A DNA stretch of 64,000 nucleotides from Hyphomonadaceae bacterium (GCA_019636095.1 JAHBYF010000003.1:124001-188000), one strand, 5' to 3'. Counted from the first letter of the stretch, positions 1 to 10,085 are shown. The notes: a model not told the origin generated them from the letters alone. Program-made: numbers and translations.

Positions 1-324
1 GCCGTGGCAGTCCCAGCCCGGCACATAATCGCAATCGAAGCCGGCCATCTGCTTCGTGCGGACGACGAAGTCCTTCAGGATTTTGTTTTCCGCGTGCCCG
101 ATATGGATGGGTCCGTTCGCGTACGGCGGGCCATCGTGAAACACGACCTTCGGCCGATCTGCCGCTTCTTTGCGCAGCAGATGGTAAAGCCCGATCTCGG
201 CCCAATGCTTCACCCGTTCGGGCTCCTTCTTCGGCAGCCCCGCACGCAGCGGAAAGGGATCGCCCGGAAGGTCAGGCAAAAAAACAGTTTCGCGGTAATC
301 GCGACCTTGAGGCGCATCGGCCAT
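1..324 (-). CDS. ileS: Isoleucyl-tRNA synthetase, N-terminal part (gene runs off the window)
   Basis: Only the first 108 codons are present; the rest lies before base 1. The product charges tRNA-Ile with isoleucine in the cytoplasm. The visible part reads [17 protein letters not shown], then HDGPPYANG at about residues 63-71 and the class I signature HIGH at residues 74-77, followed by NKILKD and VPGWDCHG. These are the hallmarks of the IleS/ValS/LeuS catalytic fold, and the N-terminal spacing fits IleS. The ATG at 324 starts it. The gene diverges from the glutathione peroxidase gene, leaving about 250 bases between them. Confidence 0.93.
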   Translation of the reverse strand, partial: MADAPQGRDYRETVFLPDLPGDPFPLRAGLPKKEPERVKHWAEIGLYHLLRKEAADRPKVVFHDGPPYANGPIHIGHAENKILKDFVVRTKQMAGFDCDYVPGWDCHG

Positions 325-574
325 GAGGTCAGTTCTCCAGTGAAGCGAATGTGATGTAGCCGTTCCCGGTCCCGCGGAGCACCGATTTTTCGGGCTCAAC
401 GCTGGCCGGGCCTCAAATTCGAGAGGCTTCTATGGGGGAACGGCGGTTCACGGTCACGTGTTGGGCTGTATCACGCACCCCGTCGGAACGCCACATGCAT
501 AGCCCCGGAACATTGATCACGGCGCTCTAGAGGTCTACATGCCGCGCCTCCCATTGAAACTCGCACGTCAAACC

Positions 575-1069
575 ATGACCAACGCCTACGATTTCAGCTT
601 TGCCAAACTGAACGAGCCCGGCGATGTGAACCTCGCCGACTATGCCGGCAAAGCCGTGCTGATCGTAAACGTCGCCAGCGCGTGCGGCTTCACCTCGCAA
701 TACCGCGACCTTGAGGCGCTCTACGAAGCCAAGTCCGACAAGGGCCTGATGATCGTCGGCGTGCCGTGCAATGATTTCGGCCAGCAGGAACCGGCGCCGG
801 AAAGCGAAATCCGCGAGTTCTGCGACACGACTTACCACGTCACCTTCCCGATGACGGCGAAGGTCGAAATCACGTCCCGCGAGCGCCGCCATCCCTTCTA
901 CCAATGGGTTGCCGACGAACTCGGCGAGAGCGCGCTGCCACGGTGGAATTTTCACAAGATCCTGATCGGCAAAGACGGCGCGCTGGCCGCTTCGTTCGGC
1001 TCGAAGACCGCGCCGCTTTCACCCGACATGCTAGAAGGCATCAAAGACGCGATCTGCGCCGGCAAATAG
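575..1069 (+). CDS. Glutathione peroxidase family, cysteine type (thiol peroxidase)
   Basis: Reduces hydrogen or lipid peroxides in the cytoplasm. In bacteria the Cys-type enzymes of this family usually take electrons from thioredoxin rather than glutathione (family knowledge). The peroxidatic Cys is residue 37 in NVASACGFTSQY, the conserved PCNDFGQQEP block is at about 64-73, a likely resolving Cys is at 83, and the WNFHKILIGKDG block near 124 carries the catalytic Trp-Asn. The length of 164 residues is typical. The ATG at 575 gives the usual family start; an upstream ATG at 539 would add 12 residues with no family match. Confidence 0.92.
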   Translation: MTNAYDFSFAKLNEPGDVNLADYAGKAVLIVNVASACGFTSQYRDLEALYEAKSDKGLMIVGVPCNDFGQQEPAPESEIREFCDTTYHVTFPMTAKVEITSRERRHPFYQWVADELGESALPRWNFHKILIGKDGALAASFGSKTAPLSPDMLEGIKDAICAGK

Positions 1070-1070
1070 A

Positions 1071-2675
1071 TCAGTGCGCCATTGCCGCTTCGTCGAGCTC
1101 TGGTGGGCCGCCTTGCACGCCGAACCTTGGCCTCGGCCGCAACAGCAACATTGCGAACGCTGACAAGCTGATCACGACCGCCAGCACCAAAAACTGGTCG
1201 TTGAACGTCATCACCAGCGCCTCACGATCCAACAACGCTGCGTACCGCATCAGTGCTTGGCGCTCGGGGTCGGACGCGCCCGCCTGCTCCAAATACACCT
1301 GCGCGCCGGCGATCATGCCGGCGACGTGCGGGTTGTTCGGATTGGCCGCCGCGTAGAGTTCCTGCCTGTGCAACGCAAACGAATGCGCTTGCACTGTCGC
1401 CAGCGCCGCAATTCCGAACGCGCCGCCCAGATTGCGGAACGTGTTGAAGAGGCCAGCGCCGGAATGCACCAGTTGCGGAGGCAGCGATTGCAGCGCCGGC
1501 TGCATCACCGAATTGAACGTCATCATCAATCCCAGCGCACGCAACACTTGCGGCCAGGCCAGCTCCCAAAATCCGGCCTCCGCCGTCAGATGCGCCTGCA
1601 CCCAGCACGAAAGGCCCACCAACAAGAAACCGAGAATGCCGAGCGGCCGCGTATCTGGAAGCGTTCGCCCGAAGCGCCCGATAATCGGCGCCGTGAAAAA
1701 CATCACCGCGCCCTGCACGAACATGGTGTGGCCGATCTGCAGCGCGCTATAGCCGCGCACCGAACCAAGGAAGAGCGGCGTCAGAAACACCGAACTGAAC
1801 AGGCCGAGCCCCAGGATGAATCCAAGGCCCGCGCCGACCGCAAAGGTTGGCGAGCTGAATGGTCTAAGATCGACAATCGGCGTCTCAGTCCTGAACGCGC
1901 GATAAAAGAAAATAACCGCCCCAACCGCCGAAACCAGCGCCCAGGTGATCACTTCACTGGACGCGAACCATTCGTTCGAAGGGCCCTCCTCAAGCGTGTA
2001 TTCCGCCGCCCCCAAGAACATGGCGAGACCCATCAGGCCAATGACGTCGATTTTCCTGAGCAAATCGAATTGCGGTTTGCTGAGCGAAGCCATCGTGTTC
2101 CAGATCACAATCGTGATCAGCAGGCCCGGCACGACGTTCACCCAAAACAGCGCGCGCCAGCCGAGCGTTTCAGCGACAATGCCGCCAATCGTTGGCCCGA
2201 GCGACGGCGCAAGCGTGATCACCATGCCCATCATCGCGCCGGTCATCGGCTGCAGCCGCTGCGGAAACACGAGATAGAGCGTCGCCATCACCGTCGGGAT
2301 CATCGCCGCACCGGTAAACCCCTGCAGCGCGCGGAAAACGATGAGCGAGGAAATGTCCCAGGAGAACGCACACAGCAGGCTGGAAATCGAGAACCCGATC
2401 GCGGAAATGCAAAACAACAACCGCGTCCCCAGCGCACGCCCGAGAAAGCCGGAGAGCGGAATGCCGATCACTTCAGCGATCAGATACGCCGTCTGCACCC
2501 AGCTGATTTCGTCTCGGCTCGCGCTGACGCCGGCTTGAATCGAGCCGATAGCGCTGGCGACGATCTGGATGTCCAGGATCGCCATGAACTGGCCAACGAC
2601 CATGGCGATGAAGCCGATCCAGATATGAAGCGGCGGTGAATCGTCCGGCTTAGCCGCGAGAGCGGCGTCGCTCAT
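1071..2675 (-). CDS. emrB: DHA2-family MFS drug efflux transporter (EmrB-like)
   Basis: Inner-membrane proton-driven drug exporter of 534 residues with about 14 hydrophobic segments, the size and topology of the EmrB/QacA branch. Visible family features are QFMAILDIQIVASAIGSI in TM1, the FLGRALGTR loop (motif A), and RALQGFTGAAMIP (motif B region) followed by APSLGPTIGG (motif C). It overlaps the upstream membrane fusion gene by 4 bases (ATGA), so the two are translationally coupled. With an outer membrane channel it would form a tripartite pump; no such channel gene is adjacent. The divergent TetR gene is the likely regulator. Confidence 0.93.
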   Translation of the reverse strand: MSDAALAAKPDDSPPLHIWIGFIAMVVGQFMAILDIQIVASAIGSIQAGVSASRDEISWVQTAYLIAEVIGIPLSGFLGRALGTRLLFCISAIGFSISSLLCAFSWDISSLIVFRALQGFTGAAMIPTVMATLYLVFPQRLQPMTGAMMGMVITLAPSLGPTIGGIVAETLGWRALFWVNVVPGLLITIVIWNTMASLSKPQFDLLRKIDVIGLMGLAMFLGAAEYTLEEGPSNEWFASSEVITWALVSAVGAVIFFYRAFRTETPIVDLRPFSSPTFAVGAGLGFILGLGLFSSVFLTPLFLGSVRGYSALQIGHTMFVQGAVMFFTAPIIGRFGRTLPDTRPLGILGFLLVGLSCWVQAHLTAEAGFWELAWPQVLRALGLMMTFNSVMQPALQSLPPQLVHSGAGLFNTFRNLGGAFGIAALATVQAHSFALHRQELYAAANPNNPHVAGMIAGAQVYLEQAGASDPERQALMRYAALLDREALVMTFNDQFLVLAVVISLSAFAMLLLRPRPRFGVQGGPPELDEAAMAH

Positions 2676-3643
2676 TCGCGCGTGTCCACCGTGACTGTCG
2701 CCGACAATCCCGGGCGCAACAGCTCAAGCCCGTCCTGGCCGGGCTCAATGTGAATACGCACCGGCACGCGCTGAACGATCTTGGTGAAATTGCCAGTCGC
2801 CGTGTCTGTGGGGATAATCGAAAACTCGGTGCCGCTTGCCGGCGCCAGGGAATCCACCGTGCCGCGCAGGCGCAAACTGTGCGCGATGTCGGGGCGGATC
2901 GTCACCGGCTGGCCCGGACGGAAATTTTCGATCTGCGTCTCTTTGAAATTCGCAACCACATAAACTGATTGCAGCGGCACGACCGACATCAATGGCGCGC
3001 CTGAGCGCACAAGTTGGCCAAGCTGCACTTGCCGGTCGCCCACCACGCCATCAATGGGCGCCCGCACCGTCGTGCGCGACAAATCGAGCTCGGCTTGTTC
3101 AAGCTGCGCTTGTGCGGCCTGCACGGCCGCTTCAGCAGCGGCGGCGCCGCCGCCGGCCTGTCGCGCTTGAATTTCCAATTGCTGCATCCGCGCGGGCGAA
3201 AGCAGGCCACGTTCGGCAAGCGGGCGATAGCGCGCAACATCAGCGGACGCGAGCGCGCGGCCTGCCTGTTGCGACGACCGTGCGCCCTCGGCTTCAGCGA
3301 GTGCAGCGCGCGCCGCAGCGACCCGTGCCTGATAATCTGTCGGATCAATCTCAACCAGCACGTCGCCAGCGTGAACGCTTTGGTTCTCAGCCACGGGAAT
3401 CGCGCGCACGTAGCCCTCGATCTGCGGCGAGATCAGCGAGATGTCGGCGCGCACATAAGCATTTTCGGTCGAGACCATATGACGGCCGACGAAGAACCAA
3501 TTGCCGCCCCAGATTGCCAGCAGCACAAAAACGATCGCGCCGCCGGCGATCATCAGCCCGCGGCGTCCGAGAGATTGAGCCATAGCGCGTACCTTAGCCC
3601 TCGCGCGCGTGGCATCGAGCCGAAAACCGGCGTCGTCTGGCAT
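2672..3643 (-). CDS. emrA: HlyD/EmrA-family periplasmic adaptor (membrane fusion protein)
   Basis: Links the inner-membrane EmrB-type pump to an outer membrane channel. The 323-residue product has one N-terminal membrane anchor at about residues 30-50 (GRRGLMIAGGAIVFVLLAIW), a biotinyl-lipoyl half (VRAIPVAENQSVHAGDVLVEIDP), an alpha-hairpin rich in Ala and Gln, and the second lipoyl half (TTVRAPIDGVVGDRQVQLGQ). These follow the order of EmrA proteins. The ATG at 3643 has little ribosome-binding signal; an in-frame ATG at 3583 is preceded by TAAGG and may be the true start. First gene of the emrA-emrB operon. Confidence 0.92.
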   Translation of the reverse strand: MPDDAGFRLDATRARAKVRAMAQSLGRRGLMIAGGAIVFVLLAIWGGNWFFVGRHMVSTENAYVRADISLISPQIEGYVRAIPVAENQSVHAGDVLVEIDPTDYQARVAAARAALAEAEGARSSQQAGRALASADVARYRPLAERGLLSPARMQQLEIQARQAGGGAAAAEAAVQAAQAQLEQAELDLSRTTVRAPIDGVVGDRQVQLGQLVRSGAPLMSVVPLQSVYVVANFKETQIENFRPGQPVTIRPDIAHSLRLRGTVDSLAPASGTEFSIIPTDTATGNFTKIVQRVPVRIHIEPGQDGLELLRPGLSATVTVDTRE

Positions 3644-3685
3644 GGAAAGTAACTTAATAGCCCGGCCCTAGTTGGCCTCGCTAAA

Positions 3686-3701
3686 CGTAGCCACGGCTAC
3701 G
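3686..3701. promoter_or_regulatory. Inverted repeat, possible TetR operator
   Basis: CGTAGCC and GGCTACG form a perfect 7-base inverted repeat with a 2-base spacer, in the gap between divergent emrA and tetR, 43 bases upstream of the emrA ATG. TetR-type repressors that control divergent pumps usually bind short palindromes in this position. The assignment is inferred from position and symmetry only. Confidence 0.35.
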
Positions 3702-3816
3702 CAACCTTCAAGTCTCCCGTACGGTAAGCCGAACTATAGCCCGAACGAGATAGGTCCATGAGCTTGCGCGGGGGAACCACCGGGTTATCCTCACAGCTTC
3801 GTGAGAGATTTGTCAC

Positions 3817-4458
3817 TTGGGAAGAGCCGCGATCAAAACAGCCGATTCCGACGGCCGCCAGCCAGATAGGGGCGTGGCGCGGCGGCAAGCGTTTCTCGAG
3901 GCGGCTCGGGAGGTCTTCCTTGAGCACGGCTATGAGGCGGCAAGCGTCAACGACGTGGTGCGGCTCGCCGGCGGCTCATTAGCGACCCTCTATGCCCAGT
4001 TCGGCAATAAGGAAGGCCTCTTCCTCGCCTTCATGCAGGATCAGCATGATCGCTTCGCACGCGAAATGCGCGCGCCAAGCGACCTCGAAGGGCTGTCCGT
4101 GGAAGAGGCGCTCCAGGTCGTGGGCGAGCATTTTCTGCGCCGCCTGCTGCAGCGGGACAGCCTCGCTTTTTTCCGGGTCATGGTTTCAGAAGGCCGGAAA
4201 GTTCCGGATCAACTCCGCCGCTACTTCACCACCGGCGGCGCCAACATCATTTACGACGAGCTTACAGCCCAGCTAAGGCGTGCCGGTCTCAGCGAGACCG
4301 TGGCGCGTGAGAGCGTGAGCTACTTCATCGAACTCTTGCGCAGCCGCCACCAGTTTCAGGCGATGACCGACGAAAGCTACGTCATTTCGGACGCTGAGCT
4401 TAAGGCCCATGTCGCACGCGCCGTGCGCTTCCTGCTGAACGGCCTACGCATCAGCTGA
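3817..4458 (+). CDS. TetR/AcrR-family transcriptional regulator
   Basis: DNA-binding repressor of 213 residues. The N-terminal helix-turn-helix is clear at about residues 22-68: RRQAFLEAAREVFLEHGYEA, then VNDVVRLAGGSLATLYAQFG, NKEGLF. The C-terminal half is a ligand-binding and dimerisation domain of the type seen in pump regulators. The start is TTG at 3817, since an in-frame stop lies just upstream; GTG at 3874 is the alternative. It diverges from emrAB, which suggests it represses that pump and is relieved by a pump substrate. Confidence 0.9.
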   Translation: MGRAAIKTADSDGRQPDRGVARRQAFLEAAREVFLEHGYEAASVNDVVRLAGGSLATLYAQFGNKEGLFLAFMQDQHDRFAREMRAPSDLEGLSVEEALQVVGEHFLRRLLQRDSLAFFRVMVSEGRKVPDQLRRYFTTGGANIIYDELTAQLRRAGLSETVARESVSYFIELLRSRHQFQAMTDESYVISDAELKAHVARAVRFLLNGLRIS

Positions 4459-4567
4459 ACGCCCCCAACGCGCGCCACTCAGGCCAGATTCAGCTTCGGT
4501 TCAGGCGGCGGCTTCCATCGTGGCGCTGCGAGGAATTTGTGCACGCACGCACACTGGGAGCCTCAAT

Positions 4568-5671
4568 ATGAAAAAAGCCCTCATCGCGGCAGTGGTCGCT
4601 TTGAGCGCGACAGCTTGGGTGGCGACACCGGCTTACGCTCAACGGGGCGATCACGCCCGCAGTCGCCACAGCGACGGCGAACAACGTGGCGACCGCACAG
4701 ATCGCGGAGACCGTGGTGACCGTGGTGACCATGGCAATCGTGGCCAAAACAGACCAGGTCCACAGACTCAGGCCCCGCCACAGACGCCGCCACCGGCGCT
4801 CGCCGGCGGCAATGACGGCAGAGGCGGCGGACGCGGCCAAGGGGATAGCCACAGACGCGGCGACGGCGGCCAAAGCAATGGCGGCCAATGGAACGGCCGC
4901 AGCCGCGGCGACAGCGGCGGCAATGCCCAGACCAACCAGTGGGACGCGCGTCGGCGCGCCGACAACAACGGCGGCAATCAAACCCGTCAGTGGGATGGCC
5001 GTGGTCGCGGCGACAATGGCGGTCAAAACAACGGCGGTCAGTGGGACGGGCGCAGGCGTGGCGACACCGGCGGCAATACCCAGACCAACCAGTGGGATGC
5101 GCGTCGGCGCGCCGACAATAACGGCGGCCAAACCAATCGCGGCCAGTGGGATGGTCGCGGGCGCGGTGATAACGATCGCGGACGCGGCGACTGGAACGAT
5201 GGGCGCAATCGCAACAATCGTGGCGATAACAATTGGAATGGCGGACGTAACGGCGGCGGCCGTGACTTCGCCCATAACGATTGGGGCCGCGGACGCGACG
5301 ATGGCCGCCGCGATCGCGATCGCTACAATCGTTGGCACACCAACCACCGCGACTGGGATCGCCCGCGCTATTCCGACTGGCGCAGCATTCGCTACGGCTA
5401 TTACTTCGACCGTGGCTATTCGCTGATCTTCGCGGGCTTCTTCGGCCACAACTATTATTGGTACGGCTACGATGGCTGGCGCCATCCGTACCGCCCGTGG
5501 CGCGTGGGCTACATCCTGCCCTACGACATCTATTGGGATGCAATCCCCTACGATCTCTATTACCGGCTGCCGCCTGCGCCATATGGCTGCCGCTACATCA
5601 TGGTGGATCGCGACATTCTTCTGATCGTCGTTTCCACCGGCCTCATCCTCGACGCGATGTATTACTACTGA
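4568..5671 (+). CDS. RcnB-like secreted protein with Gly/Arg/Asn/Asp-rich repeat region
   Basis: A 367-residue exported protein. A signal peptide (MKKALIAAVVALSATAWV, cleavage near PAYA-Q) leads into about 220 residues of low-complexity, highly hydrophilic sequence with units such as QWDGRGRGDN and QTNQWDARRRADNNGG. The last 100 residues match the RcnB-type domain: WRSIRYGYYFDRGYSLI, then PWRVGYILP, YRLPPAPYGCRYIMVDRDIL, with a final YYY. RcnB of E. coli is a periplasmic protein affecting Ni/Co homeostasis; many alphaproteobacterial homologues have no known role. ATG at 4568 is chosen because the signal peptide begins there. A strong terminator follows. Confidence 0.82.
   Translation: MKKALIAAVVALSATAWVATPAYAQRGDHARSRHSDGEQRGDRTDRGDRGDRGDHGNRGQNRPGPQTQAPPQTPPPALAGGNDGRGGGRGQGDSHRRGDGGQSNGGQWNGRSRGDSGGNAQTNQWDARRRADNNGGNQTRQWDGRGRGDNGGQNNGGQWDGRRRGDTGGNTQTNQWDARRRADNNGGQTNRGQWDGRGRGDNDRGRGDWNDGRNRNNRGDNNWNGGRNGGGRDFAHNDWGRGRDDGRRDRDRYNRWHTNHRDWDRPRYSDWRSIRYGYYFDRGYSLIFAGFFGHNYYWYGYDGWRHPYRPWRVGYILPYDIYWDAIPYDLYYRLPPAPYGCRYIMVDRDILLIVVSTGLILDAMYYY
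4880..5160 (+). repeat. In-gene tandem repeat, 153-base period
   Basis: Within the RcnB-like gene, the block beginning GGCGGCCAATGGAACGG at 4880 recurs at 5033. The sub-block CAGACCAACCAGTGGGA at 4928 recurs at 5081. The offset is 153 bases (51 codons) in both cases. The first copy is full length and the second runs to about 5160, with shorter degenerate units of 10-20 codons inside each. Copies differ mostly at third positions. Confidence 0.85.
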
Positions 5672-5694
5672 CGCGCGTCACGGCAGGAAAAATT

Positions 5695-5731
5695 GAGCCG
5701 CCTCGTTCCACACGAGGCGGCTCTTTTGTTT
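5695..5731 (+). terminator. Rho-independent terminator after the RcnB-like gene
   Basis: A perfect 11-base stem (GAGCCGCCTCG / CGAGGCGGCTC) with a 7-base loop, followed by TTTTGTTT. It sits 24 bases after the stop codon and 20 bases before the end of the convergent EF-hand gene. Confidence 0.92.
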
Positions 5732-5749
5732 GATGCGCCGGAAGGGATC

Positions 5750-6493
5750 TTAGTCCCCATACGCCTCAAGCATCGCGCGGGCGCGCTCGGATTCGTGGAG
5801 TTCGAAATAGCCGTCGCGATTGACGTCAAGCGCCACAAACCGGCGCTCGGCGCAGGCTTGAAACTCCGCCGCATCGATGCGGCGGCTGAAATCGCGATCG
5901 CACGACATCACCGGTTCGACCTCTGCGCCAAGCATGACCTCATCCTGCCGCAACCGCCCCCGACGTTGTGGCGGCGGCCCATTCCGCGACTGCGGCGGAC
6001 CAAGCTGCGACAATCCATTTACGCTGCTCATCGACCGGACCTCGGGCCGGGCGCCGACGATGCCGTTGTTGCTCTCGCGGTGCTGGCGCGTCGGCGTCAC
6101 AGTCACGGGCGCTGTATCCAGGTTGAGCGTTTCAGGCGCGTGCAAGCGCCGGAACTCTGTCGACTCTATTGGGATGACTGTGTGGTCGTGGTTGGCGTCG
6201 AGATCGTTGGCGAAAAAAGCCATCGCCTCGTTGACAAACTCATCGCGGCTGATGCGTCCGTCGTGGTCGGCGTCCGCGTGCGCCAGCCACAACAAAATTG
6301 GCGCGCGCCGGCTCTCCGGACTAGCCCGGAACGCCTGCCCCATGGGGTTCACAAACAACGCGCCGCGCTCTCCGCGTGAATCGTCTGGGGGCGGACCGCC
6401 AGGCGGCGGTTCAGCCGGAGGCGTTTGGCCGTGCGCGGCGCTCATTGCCAGCGTGACGGCGACCATTGCCGCCATCGCGAACGATTTCTGCAT
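5750..6493 (-). CDS. Secreted EF-hand calcium-binding protein
   Basis: A 247-residue exported protein with a signal peptide (MQKSFAMAAMVAVTLAMSA, cleavage near AHG-Q) and a proline-rich stretch after it. Four EF-hand-type loops are visible: DADHDGRISRDEF near 72, DLDANHDHTVIPIE near 95, DRDFSRRIDAAEF near 200 and DVNRDGYFELHE near 222. The first and last have canonical spacing; the middle two are less regular. The central part (about 110-190) shows no recognisable domain. It probably binds calcium in the periplasm or outside the cell. The convergent neighbour shares the terminator region. Confidence 0.85.
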   Translation of the reverse strand: MQKSFAMAAMVAVTLAMSAAHGQTPPAEPPPGGPPPDDSRGERGALFVNPMGQAFRASPESRRAPILLWLAHADADHDGRISRDEFVNEAMAFFANDLDANHDHTVIPIESTEFRRLHAPETLNLDTAPVTVTPTRQHRESNNGIVGARPEVRSMSSVNGLSQLGPPQSRNGPPPQRRGRLRQDEVMLGAEVEPVMSCDRDFSRRIDAAEFQACAERRFVALDVNRDGYFELHESERARAMLEAYGD

Positions 6494-6620
6494 TTAGGCG
6501 TGCTCCCGACTGCTCAGTGTTGCAGCGTTTGCGGAAAGACCTTGTCTGCCATTTGCCAAGGATCAAGCCGAGTGGCGCCAAAATTTGTCAATCGCGCCGC
6601 ACCACCGCTTACCTCGCGCT

Positions 6621-7100
6621 CTAGGGGGTTTGCGGCGCAGGCCTCTGGCGGGCGCGCTCTATCACGCGCGCGGCTACCTCTTGGCCCACCAGCATGCCCG
6701 CCCGCATCATCGCGGCGGCGATCTCGTTCTGATTCGCGACCCATGCCTGTCCCGAGGGCGTTCGTAGAAACACCGCAAGATCTTGCAGTTCTTGATCGGT
6801 GAATTTGTTTGCATATGCGAGCGCCCCCAGCTCGACCAATCGCGGCGCTTCCTGCGCGAACTCTTGGACGAACAATTCTGTGAAGCGGTTCGCCATCTCC
6901 TCGCTCACACCTTGCGAACGCATGTCCTGCAGCAAGATCGGCCGCATTTGCTCCATCATATCGAGAAAGCCGGCTTCACCGCCCGACAATGACATCACCT
7001 CGCGCGCCAACGCCAAGCGCTCTTCGGACGGACGTTCCTGCGCCATCGCACTGACGCCAAGCCCGAGCCACAAACAGACGGCAAGCAACAATCTCAGCAA
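6621..7100 (-). CDS. DUF2059 domain-containing secreted protein
   Basis: A 159-residue protein with a signal peptide (MLRLLLAVCLWLGLGVSAMA-Q) and the all-helical DUF2059 domain covering most of the rest: ALAREVMSLSGGEAGFLDMM, a middle part ending in RLVELGALAYANKFTDQEL, and QDLAVFLRTPSGQAWV. The family is widespread in Gram-negative bacteria and has no settled function. The start is TTG at 7100, preceded by GGGGGTGAAG; the nearby GTG runs into a stop after four codons. Confidence 0.85.
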   Translation of the reverse strand: MLRLLLAVCLWLGLGVSAMAQERPSEERLALAREVMSLSGGEAGFLDMMEQMRPILLQDMRSQGVSEEMANRFTELFVQEFAQEAPRLVELGALAYANKFTDQELQDLAVFLRTPSGQAWVANQNEIAAAMMRAGMLVGQEVAARVIERARQRPAPQTP

Positions 7101-7139
7101 GACTTCACCCCCGATCAGAACGCCGCGAACGCCGCGAGG

Positions 7140-7301
7140 TTAGTGCAAGAGAATAGCCCGACGCGGCATTACCACAACCGGCGGCGGCGTTCCGGGCGGC
7201 TTCGGCGGCTCACGTACCGGCGCATCAGGCGCCTCGGCTGGGGGCCGGGTCGGCGGTTCGGGGTTATCGGGTTGGGGCTCATTCGGGCCAGGTCTCATCA
7301 T
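7140..7301 (-). CDS. Small proline-rich hypothetical protein
   Basis: A possible 53-residue protein, MMRPGPNEPQPDNPEPP followed by more Pro-rich sequence and ending VVVMPRRAILLH. Short Pro/Glu-rich reading frames of this type occur in alphaproteobacteria but have no known role. No clear ribosome-binding site is visible, and the composition alone could keep the frame open, so this is a weak call. It lies between the DUF2059 gene and the CIRCE element, on the strand opposite groES. Confidence 0.3.
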   Translation of the reverse strand: MMRPGPNEPQPDNPEPPTRPPAEAPDAPVREPPKPPGTPPPVVVMPRRAILLH

Positions 7302-7417
7302 GGCGAGCCAACGCCCGAGCGCGGCATTGGGGGCCAAAACTGCCTTGGATGAAAATTTCGGCCTGCTCCACCGGCAACCAGGTTGACCACCGCCGCGCGG
7401 CCCCCTATTTCCCCGAC

Positions 7418-7444
7418 TTAGCAACCAGGGAAGCCGAGTGCTAA
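7418..7444 (+). promoter_or_regulatory. CIRCE element (HrcA operator) upstream of groESL
   Basis: TTAGCAACC, 9 bases, then GAGTGCTAA. The right arm matches the CIRCE consensus exactly and the left arm matches 6 of 9 positions (consensus TTAGCACTC). It ends 49 bases before the groES start codon. CIRCE is the binding site of HrcA, which represses chaperonin operons until heat shock. hrcA itself is not in this window. Confidence 0.93.
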
Positions 7445-7493
7445 CAGCGTCCCTGGCAGGCAAAAGGCCTTACTAACCAAGGGAGTATCACCA

Positions 7494-7814
7494 GTGGCGA
7501 GCTTTCGTCCCCTGCACGACCGCGTGCTCGTGAAGCGCGTAAAGGAAGAAGAAAAGACCCGCGGCGGAATCATCATTCCGGAAACCGCGCAAGAGAAGCC
7601 GCAAGAAGGCGAAGTCGTCGCCGTCGGCCCGGGCACGCGCGATGAAGACGGCGAGCGCATCGAACTCGACGTGAAAGTCGGCGACCGCATCCTGTTCGGC
7701 AAGTGGTCGGGCACCGAAGTGAAGGTCGATGGCGAAGAACTCCTCATCATGAAGGAGTCCGACATCATGGGCGTCATCGAAGAGAAGAAGGCGAAGAAGA
7801 AGGACGCGGCCTAA
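7494..7814 (+). CDS. groES: Co-chaperonin GroES
   Basis: Lid of the GroEL folding chamber, a heptamer of about 10 kDa subunits in the cytoplasm. The sequence is canonical: [63 protein letters not shown] and [14 protein letters not shown]. The product has 106 residues, about 10 longer than usual, because of a Lys-rich tail ([11 protein letters not shown]). The start codon is GTG. First gene of the groESL operon, under the CIRCE element. Confidence 0.98.
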   Translation: MASFRPLHDRVLVKRVKEEEKTRGGIIIPETAQEKPQEGEVVAVGPGTRDEDGERIELDVKVGDRILFGKWSGTEVKVDGEELLIMKESDIMGVIEEKKAKKKDAA

Positions 7815-7848
7815 GCGCCAGCAGTTCGCTTCGCTCAATCGTTTCTAA

Positions 7849-9510
<1,662 letters not shown>

Positions 9511-9540
9511 TCCAGCCACCAGGCAGTCAGCTAATACGAA

Positions 9541-9570
9541 GGGCGGAGCGAAAGCTCCGCCCTTTTGTTT
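9541..9570 (+). terminator. Rho-independent terminator of groESL
   Basis: A perfect 9-base stem GGGCGGAGC / GCTCCGCCC with a GAAA tetraloop, then TTTTGTTT, 30 bases after the groEL stop. Confidence 0.95.
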
Positions 9571-9647
9571 GCGCGCGCGTGCCATCACGATGTCGGGAAG
9601 CGGCGCATTTCGCTCAATGTCGCCACGTTTCTCCGTAAACAAAGAGC

Positions 9648-10025
9648 ATGGCACGACGACCAAGCTTCTTCGCTCTCGTCGCTATCGCCTGCGCCGTCAA
9701 CTGGGCGCCGACGATGGATGCGCACGCCGCCGCGCAAGGACCTATCGGCGCATGCGCTCAGACCAGCGTCATCGATTATGGGTTTCGCGCGGACGCCAGC
9801 GGCAGCGCAATCGAATACGCCAATGGTCAAGTTCAGATCGACTACGACTTCATCGAGGGGATCCACCATTCGCGCAGAGGCGACGTGGTGCGACTGTGCC
9901 TGACCGAAATTCCAATTGGTTGTCCGCCGGGTGACGACCGAGGCCGCACCTACAAAGCCACAAACCTGCGCACACGAGAGTCATGGAGCGCACTCGATTC
10001 CGAGCATTCGTGCGGTGGCGCCTAG
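9648..10025 (+). CDS. Hypothetical secreted cysteine-containing protein
   Basis: A 125-residue product with a probable signal peptide (MARRPSFFALVAIACAVNWA, cleavage near AHA-A). The mature part has five Cys residues (GACAQTS, RLCLTEIPIGCPPGD, EHSCGGA) and a stretch rich in Tyr and acidic residues (YANGQVQIDYDF). No family is recognised. Export and paired cysteines suggest a disulphide-bonded periplasmic protein. It lies between the groESL terminator and the OmpA-type lipoprotein in the same direction and may share its transcript. Confidence 0.65.
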   Translation: MARRPSFFALVAIACAVNWAPTMDAHAAAQGPIGACAQTSVIDYGFRADASGSAIEYANGQVQIDYDFIEGIHHSRRGDVVRLCLTEIPIGCPPGDDRGRTYKATNLRTRESWSALDSEHSCGGA

Positions 10026-10085
10026 GGAGAACTGTGTTTGCGCTGTGGGATCCGTGCTCTAGGCTCCCCTGGGGAGGCGATGACG

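Noticed and set aside
325..574. Leader RNA or riboswitch upstream of ileS
   Set aside because: No T-box-like or other conserved element could be recognised in the gap between ileS and the peroxidase gene.
1257..2639. A 460-codon open frame on the plus strand opposite emrB
   Set aside because: Arg/His/Gln-rich composition is typical of antisense reading of a high-G+C membrane protein gene; no known motif.
4490..5582. Two long open frames on the minus strand opposite the RcnB-like gene
   Set aside because: They are low-complexity mirror images of the Gly/Arg repeat on the plus strand, and the plus-strand frame has a signal peptide and a domain match.
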